Shown here in pieces: positions 10,385-19,456 of a stretch of 64,000 nt of DNA; positions within the stretch are counted from its first letter, which is position 1; each line of letters begins with the position of its first letter. The stretch is from Sphingomonas sp. PP-CC-1A-547. GTDB lineage: Bacteria; Pseudomonadota; Alphaproteobacteria; Sphingomonadales; Sphingomonadaceae. A model generated the notes under the pieces. It did no database searches and was not told the DNA's origin. It saw only the letters and a program-made list of their open reading frames with translations. The translations under genes were made by a program, and so were the position numbers. The stretch lies in NCBI RefSeq assembly GCF_003610375.1, contig NZ_RAPZ01000013.1, positions 248,001-312,000 of the forward strand, written 5' to 3'.

Positions 10385-11833
10385 ATGTTTAGCCTGCGTC
10401 ACCGATCGGGGCAGGCAATCTTGCTGCTCCTCGTCGCCTTCGCGCTCCGTAGTCCGTTCTTCGGCAACCCGGTGATCCATAGCGACGAGCAATTCTACCT
10501 GCTGGTCGGCGATCGCCTGCTGCACGGCGCATGGCCATTCGTAGACATTTTCGATCGCAAGCCGGTCGGCCTGTTCCTGATCTTCGCCGCCATCCGCAGC
10601 ATCGGCGGCGATGGCGTGCTGATGTACCAGCTTGCCGCGACGCTCGTCGCCACCGCCACGGCATTTCTGGTCGCGCGGATCGTCAGCCGCCTGTGCTCCG
10701 ATGATGCGAACCCGGTGGCGAGCGTCGGCGCGGCGCTGATTTATCTCGTCTGGATCATCGTGTTCGACGGTGCGGGCGGGCAGTCGGCAATATGGGGCAA
10801 TGCCTTGATGGCCGCCGCCGCGCTGCTCGTGCTCGATACGACCCGCGGCCACCGGCATATCTCCTTGCGCGGTGCCGGTGCGATGCTGCTGATCGGCCTG
10901 GCGATGCAGATCAAATACACCGCCATGTTCGAAGGGATATTCTTCGGCCTGACGCTGGTGTGGGCCGCGTATCGCGATGGGCGGTCCAAGACCCGACTGG
11001 CCGCCGACGCCGGCTTGTGGATCGGCGCAGCGCTCGCGCCGACTTTGCTTGCCTGGGCCGTCTATGCCGCCGCCGGGCATAATGACGCCTTCGTGTTCGC
11101 TAATTTCCTGTCGATCTTCGGCCAGCAGAACGACGACGGCCTGGGTTCGAACCTGCTGAAACTCGCAGGCGCCATCGCGTTGGCAGGTCCAGCGATCCTG
11201 CTTGCTTTGCGAAGCCGCCGAACGGCGCCGTTCGCGCTGGCGTGGCTCGCTTCCGCGGGCGTCGCCATCGTCATCATGCGTCGTTTCGAACTGCTCTATT
11301 TTCTGCCGATCTCGCTTCCTCTCGCAGTCGCTGCTGGGACCGGACTGGCCAACGGCTCGATCGTCACCTGCCGCCGCTGGCTCATGGCGGTGATACTGTT
11401 CGGGGTTGTTGCTGCGACGATCGCCAGCGGGACGCGCTTGGTGCGACGCGGCAACGCTCGACAGGTGGCGAACCTTGTCGCAATGATCGGCCAGAAGCCG
11501 CAAGGATGCCTGTTGGCGTTCGGCACCGAAGCGATCCTGTATTATCTGACGCAGTCCTGCCTCCCGACACCGTATATCTTCGGAAGCCATCTGAGCAGGA
11601 TGACGGAGGCACATGGTCTCGACGTCGACCAAGCGACCGAGACGGGCCGCGTGCTGGCCGCCAATCCTGGCGTCATTGTTGTCCGCCCGTCGAAGCCCGA
11701 CACCAACCTGACGACGCAGGCGATGGTCACCGCCGCGATTGCACAGCGCTATCGGCTTGTCGGCATCGTCACGGTCGGCACTTCACCCCGCGCAGTCTAC
11801 CGTCTTCGCCGATCAACAGTGCCTAGGTCTTGA
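10385..11833 (+). CDS. Polytopic membrane glycosyltransferase, PMT/GT39-like
   Basis: The 482-residue protein has about ten hydrophobic segments. The first-loop motif HSDEQFYLLVGDRLLHGAWP then DIFDRKP has the acidic pair (Asp34-Glu35) and downstream Asp-Arg-Lys-Pro typical of the PMT/ArnT-like GT-C superfamily, which transfers sugars from polyprenyl-phosphate donors on the periplasmic side. The start is the ATG at 10385, where the membrane protein begins; the frame is open upstream through the protease gene, but that part is a shadow. The acceptor is unknown. It follows the aspartyl protease gene by 8 bases, and its last codons overlap the small convergent gene by 11 bases. Confidence 0.8.
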   Translation: MFSLRHRSGQAILLLLVAFALRSPFFGNPVIHSDEQFYLLVGDRLLHGAWPFVDIFDRKPVGLFLIFAAIRSIGGDGVLMYQLAATLVATATAFLVARIVSRLCSDDANPVASVGAALIYLVWIIVFDGAGGQSAIWGNALMAAAALLVLDTTRGHRHISLRGAGAMLLIGLAMQIKYTAMFEGIFFGLTLVWAAYRDGRSKTRLAADAGLWIGAALAPTLLAWAVYAAAGHNDAFVFANFLSIFGQQNDDGLGSNLLKLAGAIALAGPAILLALRSRRTAPFALAWLASAGVAIVIMRRFELLYFLPISLPLAVAAGTGLANGSIVTCRRWLMAVILFGVVAATIASGTRLVRRGNARQVANLVAMIGQKPQGCLLAFGTEAILYYLTQSCLPTPYIFGSHLSRMTEAHGLDVDQATETGRVLAANPGVIVVRPSKPDTNLTTQAMVTAAIAQRYRLVGIVTVGTSPRAVYRLRRSTVPRS

Positions 11834-12023
11834 ACGCGAGGCCGATCGTGACCGCAAGTCCGATCAGCGCCAGCATCTGGACGGTCGGCCAATCGACCCA
11901 GCCCACCGAATCCGGATCGCGCCGACGGCGCCGTCTGCGTTCGCCAAGCCCCGCCACAACGGCCAGCACGGCCAGTCCACCGCTTGCACTCCACAACACC
12001 GGCGCCCCCATCAGTCCAAGCAT
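11823..12023 (-). CDS. Small two-helix membrane protein, unknown function
   Basis: This 66-residue protein has two predicted membrane helices (about 7-26 and 46-64) joined by an Arg-rich loop (GERRRRRRRDP) that probably stays cytoplasmic. Its ATG directly abuts the TGA stop of phaR with no gap, so translation is probably coupled to phaR. I do not recognise a family. It may be a conserved companion of phaR in sphingomonads, but that is inference. Confidence 0.6.
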   Translation of the reverse strand: MLGLMGAPVLWSASGGLAVLAVVAGLGERRRRRRRDPDSVGWVDWPTVQMLALIGLAVTIGLAFKT

Positions 12024-12566
12024 TCAGCCGAGCTTCTCGACCTTTTCCTGCAACTTGGCGAGTTCGTTGCGCAGCGCAGCGATCTCGTCGTCCTTGCTGG
12101 CAGCGGGTGCAGGCGCAGGTGCGGGCGGCGTCATCGCCTGTGTTGCGGCGTCGAACATCTCGAGATTGCGCTTGGCGATGTCGGCGAACGGCGAATTAGC
12201 GAACGCGCCTTCGACCGCGGACTTGAACTGGTCGTGGTTGCGACGGAAGCTGTCCATCGACGCCTCCAGATACCCCGGCACCATCGTCTGCATCGAATCG
12301 CCGTACATCGAGATCAGCTGGCGCAGGAAGTTCACCGGCATCATCGTCTCGCCGCGGCTCTCCTCCTCCATGATGATCTGCGTGAGGACGTTGTGCGTGA
12401 TGTCCTCGTCGGTCTTCGCATCGACCACCTTGAAGTCGCGTCCCTCGCGAGTCATCGTCGCGAGATGATCGAGCGTGATGTAGGATGACGACTCGGTGTT
12501 ATAGAGCCGCCTGTTGGCGTACTTCTTGATGATGACGATTCCGTCGGCAGCCTTTTGCTTCTTCAT
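12024..12566 (-). CDS. phaR: Polyhydroxyalkanoate synthesis repressor PhaR
   Basis: PhaR senses polyhydroxyalkanoate granules and represses phasin and other PHA genes. The 180-residue protein starts with the DNA-binding/PHB-accumulation N-terminal domain (IIKKYANRRLYNTESSSYITLDHLA, about residues 12-70), followed by the second PHB-accumulation domain (PVNFLRQLISMYGDSMQTMVPGY) and a C-terminal coiled coil (DEIAALRNELAKLQEKVEKLG). The gene diverges from the PhaC-like hydrolase gene with only 14 bases between start codons, so each promoter must lie inside the other gene's 5' region, which gives PhaR an obvious site for autoregulation. Confidence 0.95.
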   Translation of the reverse strand: MKKQKAADGIVIIKKYANRRLYNTESSSYITLDHLATMTREGRDFKVVDAKTDEDITHNVLTQIIMEEESRGETMMPVNFLRQLISMYGDSMQTMVPGYLEASMDSFRRNHDQFKSAVEGAFANSPFADIAKRNLEMFDAATQAMTPPAPAPAPAASKDDEIAALRNELAKLQEKVEKLG

Positions 12567-12580
12567 GGATCCCCCGTCTT

Positions 12581-13639
12581 ATGTTTGAAACGGAGGCTAC
12601 AGTCTTTGATGACGCACCGCAACAAGGTCCGAGGCCCTTACCCTTGTTCCTTTCCGTGCTGCGCAACGAGACTGCAGCATCGCCGGAACGCATGGCCCGC
12701 GCGCTAGCGGGATTGCGCGCCTATCAGGGCGCACCGCGAGAGGAACACCCTGTTCCGCGGCCTGCGATCCATCGCGCCGGCCGGGTCGCGTTGCGCGATT
12801 ATGGCGGCGAAGGACGTCCCGTCGTGTTCGTCCCATCGTTGATAAACCCGCCCGATATCCTTGATCATTCGCCCGAGTCTTCGCTGGTGCAATGGGCCGC
12901 CCAGCAAGGATTCCACGTCTGGCTAGTCGACTGGGGATCACCCGGCGACGCCGACCGCGACCTCGATCTGGCGGCGCATGTCGAGCGGTTGCTGGTTCCG
13001 CTGCTCCAGGCACTCCCCGAGCCACCGGTGTTGGTCGGATATTGCCTCGGCGGCACGCTCGCGCTGGGCGCCGCTGCGATCACGCCCACCGCCGGTGTCG
13101 CGACGATCGCCGCCCCCTGGCACTTCGAAGGCTACGGCGAGGGCCGCACCACGCTCGCCGCGACCTGGGCTGCGGTCCAGCCCGCCGCGGCGCTGCTCGG
13201 CCTGCTCCCGATGGAAGTGCTCCAAGCCGGCTTCTGGCAACTCGACCCTGCGCGTACGATCGCCAAATACGAAGCCTTCGCCGATCTCGCCTCCGACAGC
13301 GACGCGGCCCGCGCGTTCGTCCGGCTCGAGGACTGGGCAAACGCCGGCGCCCCTCTCCCTTACGCCGCCGCCGCCTCGCTGTTCGAGGACTGCATCGCCA
13401 ACGACCTGCCCGGCAAAGGCGGCTGGGGCATCGCCGGCACCCCTGTCGATCCGCGCGCGCTGACCTGCCCCACGGTCGAGTTCGTCTCGCTCAGCGACCG
13501 CATCGTCCCCGCCGCCACCGCGATCGGTCTCGCCGACCGCCGCGATCTTGGCGCGGGGCATGTCGGCATGATCGTCGGCCGCTCTGCACGCGCGCGCCTC
13601 TGGGAACCGCTCGCCAACTGGATCGCCGCGCTCGGCTGA
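12581..13639 (+). CDS. PhaC-like alpha/beta hydrolase (PHA synthase family)
   Basis: The 352-residue protein matches the short class III PHA synthase/PhaC-like hydrolase group. The nucleophile box is GYCLGG (Cys155), as in PHA synthases, rather than the serine of lipases. Asp306 (LSDRIVP) and His327 (GAGHVGMIVG) complete the triad. It lies between phaR and phaA, which supports a role in polyhydroxyalkanoate synthesis or turnover. No PhaE partner gene is seen here, so it may not be the main polymerase. No clear ribosome-binding site precedes the ATG, and a start at 12692 (Met38) is possible but would remove conserved residues. Confidence 0.82.
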   Translation: MFETEATVFDDAPQQGPRPLPLFLSVLRNETAASPERMARALAGLRAYQGAPREEHPVPRPAIHRAGRVALRDYGGEGRPVVFVPSLINPPDILDHSPESSLVQWAAQQGFHVWLVDWGSPGDADRDLDLAAHVERLLVPLLQALPEPPVLVGYCLGGTLALGAAAITPTAGVATIAAPWHFEGYGEGRTTLAATWAAVQPAAALLGLLPMEVLQAGFWQLDPARTIAKYEAFADLASDSDAARAFVRLEDWANAGAPLPYAAAASLFEDCIANDLPGKGGWGIAGTPVDPRALTCPTVEFVSLSDRIVPAATAIGLADRRDLGAGHVGMIVGRSARARLWEPLANWIAALG

Positions 13640-13672
13640 CCTACATGGGGTCCAACCATAGAGGATCCCGAC

Positions 13673-14860
13673 ATGACCGACCTGAACCCCCACGACGTCG
13701 TCATCACCGCCGCCAAGCGCACCCCCGTCGGCAGCTTCCTCGGCGCGTTCGCGAGCGTACCCGCACACGAACTCGGCCGCATCGCGATCGAGGCCGCGCT
13801 CGAACAGGCCGGCGTAGCAGGCGAAGACGTTTCCGAAGTCATCCTCGGCCAGGTCCTCACCGCCGCCCAGGGCCAGAACCCCGCCCGCCAGGCCTCGATG
13901 GCCGCCGGCGTCCCCAAGGAAATCCCCGCCTGGGGCGTCAACCAGGTCTGCGGCTCGGGTCTTCGTGCGGTCGCACTCGCGGCGCAGGCGATCCAGACCG
14001 GCGACGCGACCATCGTCGTCGCGGGCGGCCAGGAATCGATGTCGCTCTCCGCGCACGCGCAGTCGATCCGCGGCGGCCAGAAGATGGGCAATCTCAGCCT
14101 CGTCGACACGATGGTCAGCGACGGCCTGACCGACGTCTTCAACGGCTATCACATGGGCATCACCGCCGAGAACCTCGCCGAGCAATACCAGGTCACGCGC
14201 GGCGAGCAGGACGCCTTCTCGGTCGCCTCGCAGAACAAGGCGGAGGCCGCACGCAGCTCGGGCCGCTTCAAAAACGAGATCGCGCCCGTCACGATCAAGG
14301 GCCGCAAGGGCGACACCATCGTCGCCGACGACGAATATATCCGCGCCGGCGCGACCATCGAAAGCGTTTCCGGCGTGAAGCCCGCGTTCAAGAAGGACGG
14401 CACTGTCACCGCCGCCAATGCCAGCGGCCTGAACGACGGCGCCGCAGCCCTCGTGATGATGCGCCGCGACGAAGCCGAACGCCGCGGCTCGACCATCCTC
14501 GCGACGATCAAGAGCTGGGCCTCGGCCGGCGTCGACCCGTCGATCATGGGCATCGGCCCCGTCCCCGCCACAAGGCGCGCGCTGGAGAAGGCCGGCTGGA
14601 CGCTAGCCGACCTCGACCTGATCGAAGCTAACGAAGCCTTCGCCGCCCAGGCACTGTCGGTCGGCAAGGAACTCGGCTGGGATGCATCGAAGGTCAACGT
14701 CAACGGCGGCGCGATCGCGATCGGCCATCCGATCGGCGCCAGCGGCGCGCGCGTCCTGACGACGCTGATCTACGAGATGCAGAAGCGGGATTCGAAAAAG
14801 GGCCTCGCCACGCTTTGCATCGGCGGCGGCATGGGGATCGCCATGTGTATCGAGCGGTAA
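13673..14860 (+). CDS. phaA: Acetyl-CoA C-acetyltransferase (thiolase)
   Basis: Condenses two acetyl-CoA to acetoacetyl-CoA, the first step toward 3-hydroxybutyrate polymers, or runs in reverse in degradation. The 395-residue length is normal. The acylated Cys93 lies in [11 protein letters not shown], His352 in [10 protein letters not shown], and the second cysteine, Cys382, in [11 protein letters not shown]. It follows the PhaC-like gene by 33 bases on the same strand, so a two-gene PHA unit is likely. No phaB (acetoacetyl-CoA reductase) is adjacent. The gene symbol rests on context; atoB would be an equally valid name. Confidence 0.93.
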   Translation: MTDLNPHDVVITAAKRTPVGSFLGAFASVPAHELGRIAIEAALEQAGVAGEDVSEVILGQVLTAAQGQNPARQASMAAGVPKEIPAWGVNQVCGSGLRAVALAAQAIQTGDATIVVAGGQESMSLSAHAQSIRGGQKMGNLSLVDTMVSDGLTDVFNGYHMGITAENLAEQYQVTRGEQDAFSVASQNKAEAARSSGRFKNEIAPVTIKGRKGDTIVADDEYIRAGATIESVSGVKPAFKKDGTVTAANASGLNDGAAALVMMRRDEAERRGSTILATIKSWASAGVDPSIMGIGPVPATRRALEKAGWTLADLDLIEANEAFAAQALSVGKELGWDASKVNVNGGAIAIGHPIGASGARVLTTLIYEMQKRDSKKGLATLCIGGGMGIAMCIER

Positions 14861-14889
14861 GACCCCAAAATCCCGTAACTTTGTATCGA

Positions 14890-14930
14890 TAGCGCTACCG
14901 GGTGTGACAAATTGTGACGATTTTGTCACA
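14890..14930. promoter_or_regulatory. Candidate operators upstream of the TonB receptor gene
   Basis: Two palindromes lie between phaA and the receptor. TAGCGCTA (14890-14897, within GATAGCGCTACC) resembles the core of LacI-family operators found before TonB receptor genes in related bacteria. TGTGACAAA (14903-14911) pairs with TTTGTCACA (14922-14930), with a further TTGTGACGA between them. Which regulator binds is not known. Confidence 0.45.
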
Positions 14931-15049
14931 TCCGGTTGCAAACGTACAGGTGAGCTCATCTCAACCTGAACACAGGCTTGCCAGTTCGCTGCTATGCGGG
15001 CTGTATGTCACCCATAACGGCAAAAGTGCCGGAAAATGGGGGACATTAA

Positions 15050-18000
15050 TTGTCTAGAGCACGTGATTTCCTATCTGCGACGATCCTTGCGGCCGGAGCT
15101 GTCATCCTGCCGTCCGCGGCATCCGCGCAGGTCGCACCCGCGACGGCCGGAGGAGTGCCCGACGGTGCTAATTCTCAGGCTTGCACGCCAACCCCGGGGT
15201 CGCCTTGCCCGGACGGCACGACGCTGGAGAGCGCAGACGGCCAAGAAGCCAAAAATGGTGAAATCACCGTTACGGGCTCACGCATTCGTCGCCCTAACCT
15301 AGACTCGGCCGTCCCGATCACCTCGATCGCTGGCGACGTCTTCTTCCAGCGCGGCAACACCAACGTGGGTGACACGCTGAACGATCTGCCGCAGCTGCGC
15401 AGCACGTTCTCGCAGCAGAATCCCGGCTCGGGCATCGGCATCGCCGGTCTCAGCCTGCTCGATCTTCGTGGACTCGGCACGTCGCGTACACTGGTGTTGG
15501 TCAATGGCCGTCGTCACGTTCCAGCCGATATCCTTAACAACGCGGTTTCGCCCGACGTCAGTTCAATTCCGAACGACCTGATCGAGCGGGTCGACATCGT
15601 TACCGGTGCTCAATCGTCGGTCTACGGCTCTGACGCGATCGCCGGTGTCGTCAACTTCGTGCTGCGCGACAGCTACGACGGCGCGCAGATCCGCGGCCAG
15701 GCTGGCGTTTCCGAAAAGGGCTTCGGCGGCAATCAGTACGTGTCGGCGATGGTCGGCAAGAACTTCGCCGATGGCCGTGGCAATTTGACGCTGCACGGTG
15801 AATACTCGCATCAGGAGCGTGTTTTCGGATCGGACATTCCCTCGTTCCGCCGCGTTGACGGACTTGGCATCGTCGATGTTGATCCTGCAGGCCTGCCCAA
15901 CGGCAGCGACGGTTTCCCAGATCGTATCTTCCTCCGCGACATCCGTAGCGCCGCCATTAACCGCTATGGTCTGGTCCCGATCACGCAGCTGTCGACCAAC
16001 CCCGGTTGCGGTACGGGGATCGGCTCCACCAACGGGGCGCCCGGCACAACGGGTGGCACGGCGTATAACTGCACCTACGTCTTCTCGCAGGACGGACGCC
16101 TCACGCCCCAGACCGGCACCCGTTACGGCCAAGGTATCATCGGCGGCATTCTCGGCGGCAACGGCCAGACCGGTCGAGAAGGTCAACTTTTGTCGGTGCT
16201 GCCGTACCAGCAGCGGTTGAACTTCAACCTCCTTGGCCACTTCAAGGTCAGCGATGCATTCGTGCCCTTTATCGAAGCCAAGTGGAATCGTGTCGATGCG
16301 GTCGGATCCAACGCTGGACCGTCGTTCATCCAGGGGACTTTTAGCCAGTTGGATCTGCGCGAGCGCGTTCGCCTCGACAACCCGTTCCTCAATCCGGCTG
16401 ACCGCGCAACGCTTGCCAATGCAATCCTAGCGTCAGGCTGCAACACCAGCCTGACGGCCGCCTGCTCGCCGACGGGAAGCCGCTCGACGTTCGGCGGTCA
16501 AGGTATCGGCGGCCCTCTGAACGCAGCGGATCGCGCGGCAATCGCAGCTGGAACCTATCGCTTCGTGGACTCGCGTGTCCTTGCCGACTCCGGAATTCGC
16601 GACGAGAAGTTCCGTCGTGACACCTACCGGATCGTCGGTGGCGTACGCGGCAACTTCAACGACGACTGGAACTACGAAATCTCGGGCAACTACGGCAAGT
16701 TCAAGGAAGACACGACGACGTTCGGCTATCTCGACAAGCAGCGCTTCCTGCTGTCGCTTGATGCGGGCCGTAACCCGGCAAACGGCCAGATCCAGTGCCG
16801 TGCCCAGTTCGATGCGGCTTCCGCGGTACCGTTCGCCGGCAGCGACGCGCGTCTCGCCAGCGACATCGCGGCCTGCGCTCCCTACAATCCGTTCGGTGGC
16901 GCGGATAACACAGCGGCGGCAAACTATTTCCGCTACAACGCCCGACACAAGGCCAGCCTATCGCAGCTTGACATCCAGGGCTTCGTCGGCGGCGATCTGA
17001 GCCAGCTGTTCGAATTGCCAGGTGGTCCGATCGGCTTCTCGCTCGGTGGCGAATATCGCAAGGAGCGCGCACGCTACCAGAACGATCCATTCGTCGAGAG
17101 CGGCGCAACGAATGCGGTCATCATCGGGGAGTTCGACCCGCCTGCGTTCGAGGTGAAGGAAGCGTTCGGCGAAATCCGCATTCCGCTGTTGAAGAACATG
17201 CCGTTCTTCCATGAGCTGACGTTCAACGGTGCAGGGCGCGTGTCCGACTACAAGGGCTCCGTCGGCACGGTCTATACGTACAACTTTGGCGGAGAATGGG
17301 CTCCGATCCCCGACATCCGCTTCCGTGCGAACTACGGCAAGTCGGTTCGTGCACCGAACGTGTCGGAAACCGGCTTCCCGGCAGTGCCCAACTTCGCACC
17401 GGGCTTCCTCGATCCTTGCGCGTCGGGCAACATCGCCAACAACCCCAATCGTGCGGGCAACTGCCTCGCCGACCTCGGTGCCGGCTTGCTCGCAGGACTG
17501 CCCAACGTCTCGTATTCGCTGAACATCATCAGCGGCAGCAATCCGAACCTGGATGCAGAGACCTCTAAGTCGCTCACTCTGGGTGGCGTGTTCACACCGC
17601 GTGCCGTGCCTGGCCTGTCGCTGAGCGTCGATTATTATGACATCAAGGTGAACAACGTCATCGTCTCGCTGACGGCGCAGACGATCGCCAACAACTGCTA
17701 CGATCAGGCTACGACCAGCAACATTTTCTGCTCGCTCTTCACGCGTTTCCGTGGGCCAGGCACCGGATCGTTCGGTGAACAGCCGGGTCAGATTCTCGGC
17801 AACTCGCTGGTGTCGGCAGGCGTGAACTTTGCCAAGCGCGTCCGTCGCGGCATCGACGTCAACGTCGGCTACCGTGCGGAAATTGCCAATGACGTCCGGA
17901 TCAACTCAAGTGTGATCTATGTCCACGGCCTTGAAAGCAGCAACTTCGAGAACCCGGCAATCCCGTCATTCGAGAACAGGTTGCTCGGCGAACTAGGCGA

Positions 18001-18388
18001 TCCGGTCGACGAAGTCCGCTTCGACACCGACCTTAGCGTAGGTGCGGTCAGCTTCGGTTATCGGCTCCGCTATATTGGGCCGATGTGGGTGAACGCGTAC
18101 GAAGACTTCAACGCACTGCAATCGGCATGCACGCCTGCCGGTTGTCCACCAGTCAACGCGGATTACTCGGATATCCGCAAGTACCCGAACGTCTTCTACA
18201 ACGACGTACGGTTCACCTGGAACCTGTCGAACCAGGGCGGTGCCGGCGATGACTTCCAGTTCTACTTCGGTGTCGACAACGTGCTCAACAAACTGCCACC
18301 GCTCGGCAGCTCCGGCACCGGTGCCGGCAGCTCGATCTACGACATCCGTGGGCGGAACTTCTATGCGGGCGTCCGCGCACGCTTCTGA
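15050..18388 (+). CDS. TonB-dependent receptor, large carbohydrate/peptide type
   Basis: This 1112-residue outer-membrane receptor has a signal peptide (SATILAAGAVILPSAASAQ), a TonB box region (GEITVTGSRIRRPNLDSAVP), a plug domain (DTLNDLPQLRSTFSQQNPG; ITGAQSSVYGSDAIAGVVNF) and a long beta-barrel ending in aromatic FYAGVRARF. The start is a TTG at 15050 behind a GGGGGA ribosome-binding site; no in-frame ATG gives a full signal peptide. Its size and long loops match the oligosaccharide/peptide-type receptors abundant in sphingomonads and Caulobacter. The downstream 2-oxoglutarate oxygenase gene is a common partner of such receptors. The substrate cannot be read from sequence. Confidence 0.93.
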   Translation: MSRARDFLSATILAAGAVILPSAASAQVAPATAGGVPDGANSQACTPTPGSPCPDGTTLESADGQEAKNGEITVTGSRIRRPNLDSAVPITSIAGDVFFQRGNTNVGDTLNDLPQLRSTFSQQNPGSGIGIAGLSLLDLRGLGTSRTLVLVNGRRHVPADILNNAVSPDVSSIPNDLIERVDIVTGAQSSVYGSDAIAGVVNFVLRDSYDGAQIRGQAGVSEKGFGGNQYVSAMVGKNFADGRGNLTLHGEYSHQERVFGSDIPSFRRVDGLGIVDVDPAGLPNGSDGFPDRIFLRDIRSAAINRYGLVPITQLSTNPGCGTGIGSTNGAPGTTGGTAYNCTYVFSQDGRLTPQTGTRYGQGIIGGILGGNGQTGREGQLLSVLPYQQRLNFNLLGHFKVSDAFVPFIEAKWNRVDAVGSNAGPSFIQGTFSQLDLRERVRLDNPFLNPADRATLANAILASGCNTSLTAACSPTGSRSTFGGQGIGGPLNAADRAAIAAGTYRFVDSRVLADSGIRDEKFRRDTYRIVGGVRGNFNDDWNYEISGNYGKFKEDTTTFGYLDKQRFLLSLDAGRNPANGQIQCRAQFDAASAVPFAGSDARLASDIAACAPYNPFGGADNTAAANYFRYNARHKASLSQLDIQGFVGGDLSQLFELPGGPIGFSLGGEYRKERARYQNDPFVESGATNAVIIGEFDPPAFEVKEAFGEIRIPLLKNMPFFHELTFNGAGRVSDYKGSVGTVYTYNFGGEWAPIPDIRFRANYGKSVRAPNVSETGFPAVPNFAPGFLDPCASGNIANNPNRAGNCLADLGAGLLAGLPNVSYSLNIISGSNPNLDAETSKSLTLGGVFTPRAVPGLSLSVDYYDIKVNNVIVSLTAQTIANNCYDQATTSNIFCSLFTRFRGPGTGSFGEQPGQILGNSLVSAGVNFAKRVRRGIDVNVGYRAEIANDVRINSSVIYVHGLESSNFENPAIPSFENRLLGELGDPVDEVRFDTDLSVGAVSFGYRLRYIGPMWVNAYEDFNALQSACTPAGCPPVNADYSDIRKYPNVFYNDVRFTWNLSNQGGAGDDFQFYFGVDNVLNKLPPLGSSGTGAGSSIYDIRGRNFYAGVRARF

Positions 18389-18422
18389 TCTGGTTCCAAA
18401 CGAACTTGACGTGCGATACTGC

Positions 18423-18455
18423 GGGGTCGGTGGTTTCCACCGGCCCCCTTTTTTT
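18423..18455 (+). terminator. Rho-independent terminator after the TonB receptor gene
   Basis: The stem GGGGTCGGTGG (18423-18433) pairs with CCACCGGCCCC (18437-18447, one G-T pair) across a TTT loop and is followed by CTTTTTTT. It ends 13 bases before the oxygenase gene start, so that gene depends on read-through or its own start site. Confidence 0.85.
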
Positions 18456-18468
18456 CGATGGGTGACGA

Positions 18469-19452
18469 ATGATCCACGATCCCGTTGCGCAAGCCGATCG
18501 CCTGCTCGCCGCAGGCCGCGTTCGCGACGCCGTGATGCTGATCGAGCAGGCTGGCCATTCGGGCAACGTCGATGCGGTGTTCCGGCATGCGACGTGGAAG
18601 CTCGCGGGTACTCCCGTCCCACGCGATTTGCCGGGCGCGCGCGCGCTGCTTCGACAGGCGACGTCGCTGGGCAATCCAGATGCGGCGCTCGTCGAGATCG
18701 CACTGACTGCGAACGGCAGTGGTGCCCCGGCGGATTGGGCCGGGGCCCGCGCTTTGCTCGACGCGGCGGCGGGAACCGACCGGGTCGCCGCCGACCAGCT
18801 GACCCTTCTTGATGCAATGACGCTGACCAAAGACGGCGCGCCGATCGATCCACCGGACGCGCAAAGGATCGGCGAGAACCCCGGCGTTCGGCATATCGCT
18901 CAGCTATTTACGCACGAGGAGTGCCTCCATATCGCCCAGTGCGCGGCCGATATGCTGCAACCCGCGACGGTCGCCGATCCGCGGACCGGGCGTAACGTCG
19001 CCAACCCGGTCCGCACGTCCGATGGCGCCGTCATCGGCCCGACCCGCGAGACGCTGGTCGTCCAGGCGCTGAACCGACGCCTCGCGGCCGTCACCGGGAC
19101 AGACTGGCGGCAAGGCGAAGCGCTGTCGGTATTGCGCTACCGAGCCGGGCAGCAGTTCCGACCGCATGTCGATGCATTGCCGGGCACAAGCAACCAGCGC
19201 ATACGGACTATCCTGGTCTATCTGAACGAAGGCTTTGCTGGCGGCGCGACCTATTTCGTGAACAACGCGCTCAGGGTGACGCCGCGCACCGGCGATGCGA
19301 TCATCTTCGACAATGTTCGCGCGGATGGCTCGATCGATCCGGCGACGCAACATGCAGGGGAACCGGTCACCGCCGGGGTCAAGTGGCTTGCAACACGCTG
19401 GATTCGCGCGCGACCGTTCAGTGTCTGGACCGGCCCCGAAAACGCGGCATGA
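18469..19452 (+). CDS. Sel1-like / 2-oxoglutarate-Fe(II) prolyl-4-hydroxylase-like protein
   Basis: The 327-residue protein has an N-terminal helical part with Sel1/TPR-like repeats (about 1-130), then a prolyl-4-hydroxylase alpha-type double-stranded beta-helix. The iron ligands are His233 and Asp235 (FRPHVDALPG) and His295 (TQHAGEPV), and Lys304 (GVKWLATRW) is placed to bind 2-oxoglutarate. Such proteins often sit next to large TonB receptor genes; they may modify imported peptides or the receptor machinery, but that is unproven. It probably acts in the cytoplasm, as no signal peptide is seen. Confidence 0.85.
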   Translation: MIHDPVAQADRLLAAGRVRDAVMLIEQAGHSGNVDAVFRHATWKLAGTPVPRDLPGARALLRQATSLGNPDAALVEIALTANGSGAPADWAGARALLDAAAGTDRVAADQLTLLDAMTLTKDGAPIDPPDAQRIGENPGVRHIAQLFTHEECLHIAQCAADMLQPATVADPRTGRNVANPVRTSDGAVIGPTRETLVVQALNRRLAAVTGTDWRQGEALSVLRYRAGQQFRPHVDALPGTSNQRIRTILVYLNEGFAGGATYFVNNALRVTPRTGDAIIFDNVRADGSIDPATQHAGEPVTAGVKWLATRWIRARPFSVWTGPENAA

Positions 19453-19456
19453 CCGC

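Noticed and set aside
12892-14631. 579-codon plus-strand frame across the PhaC-like and phaA genes
   Set aside because: It crosses two recognised genes in another phase and is arginine-rich low-complexity sequence.
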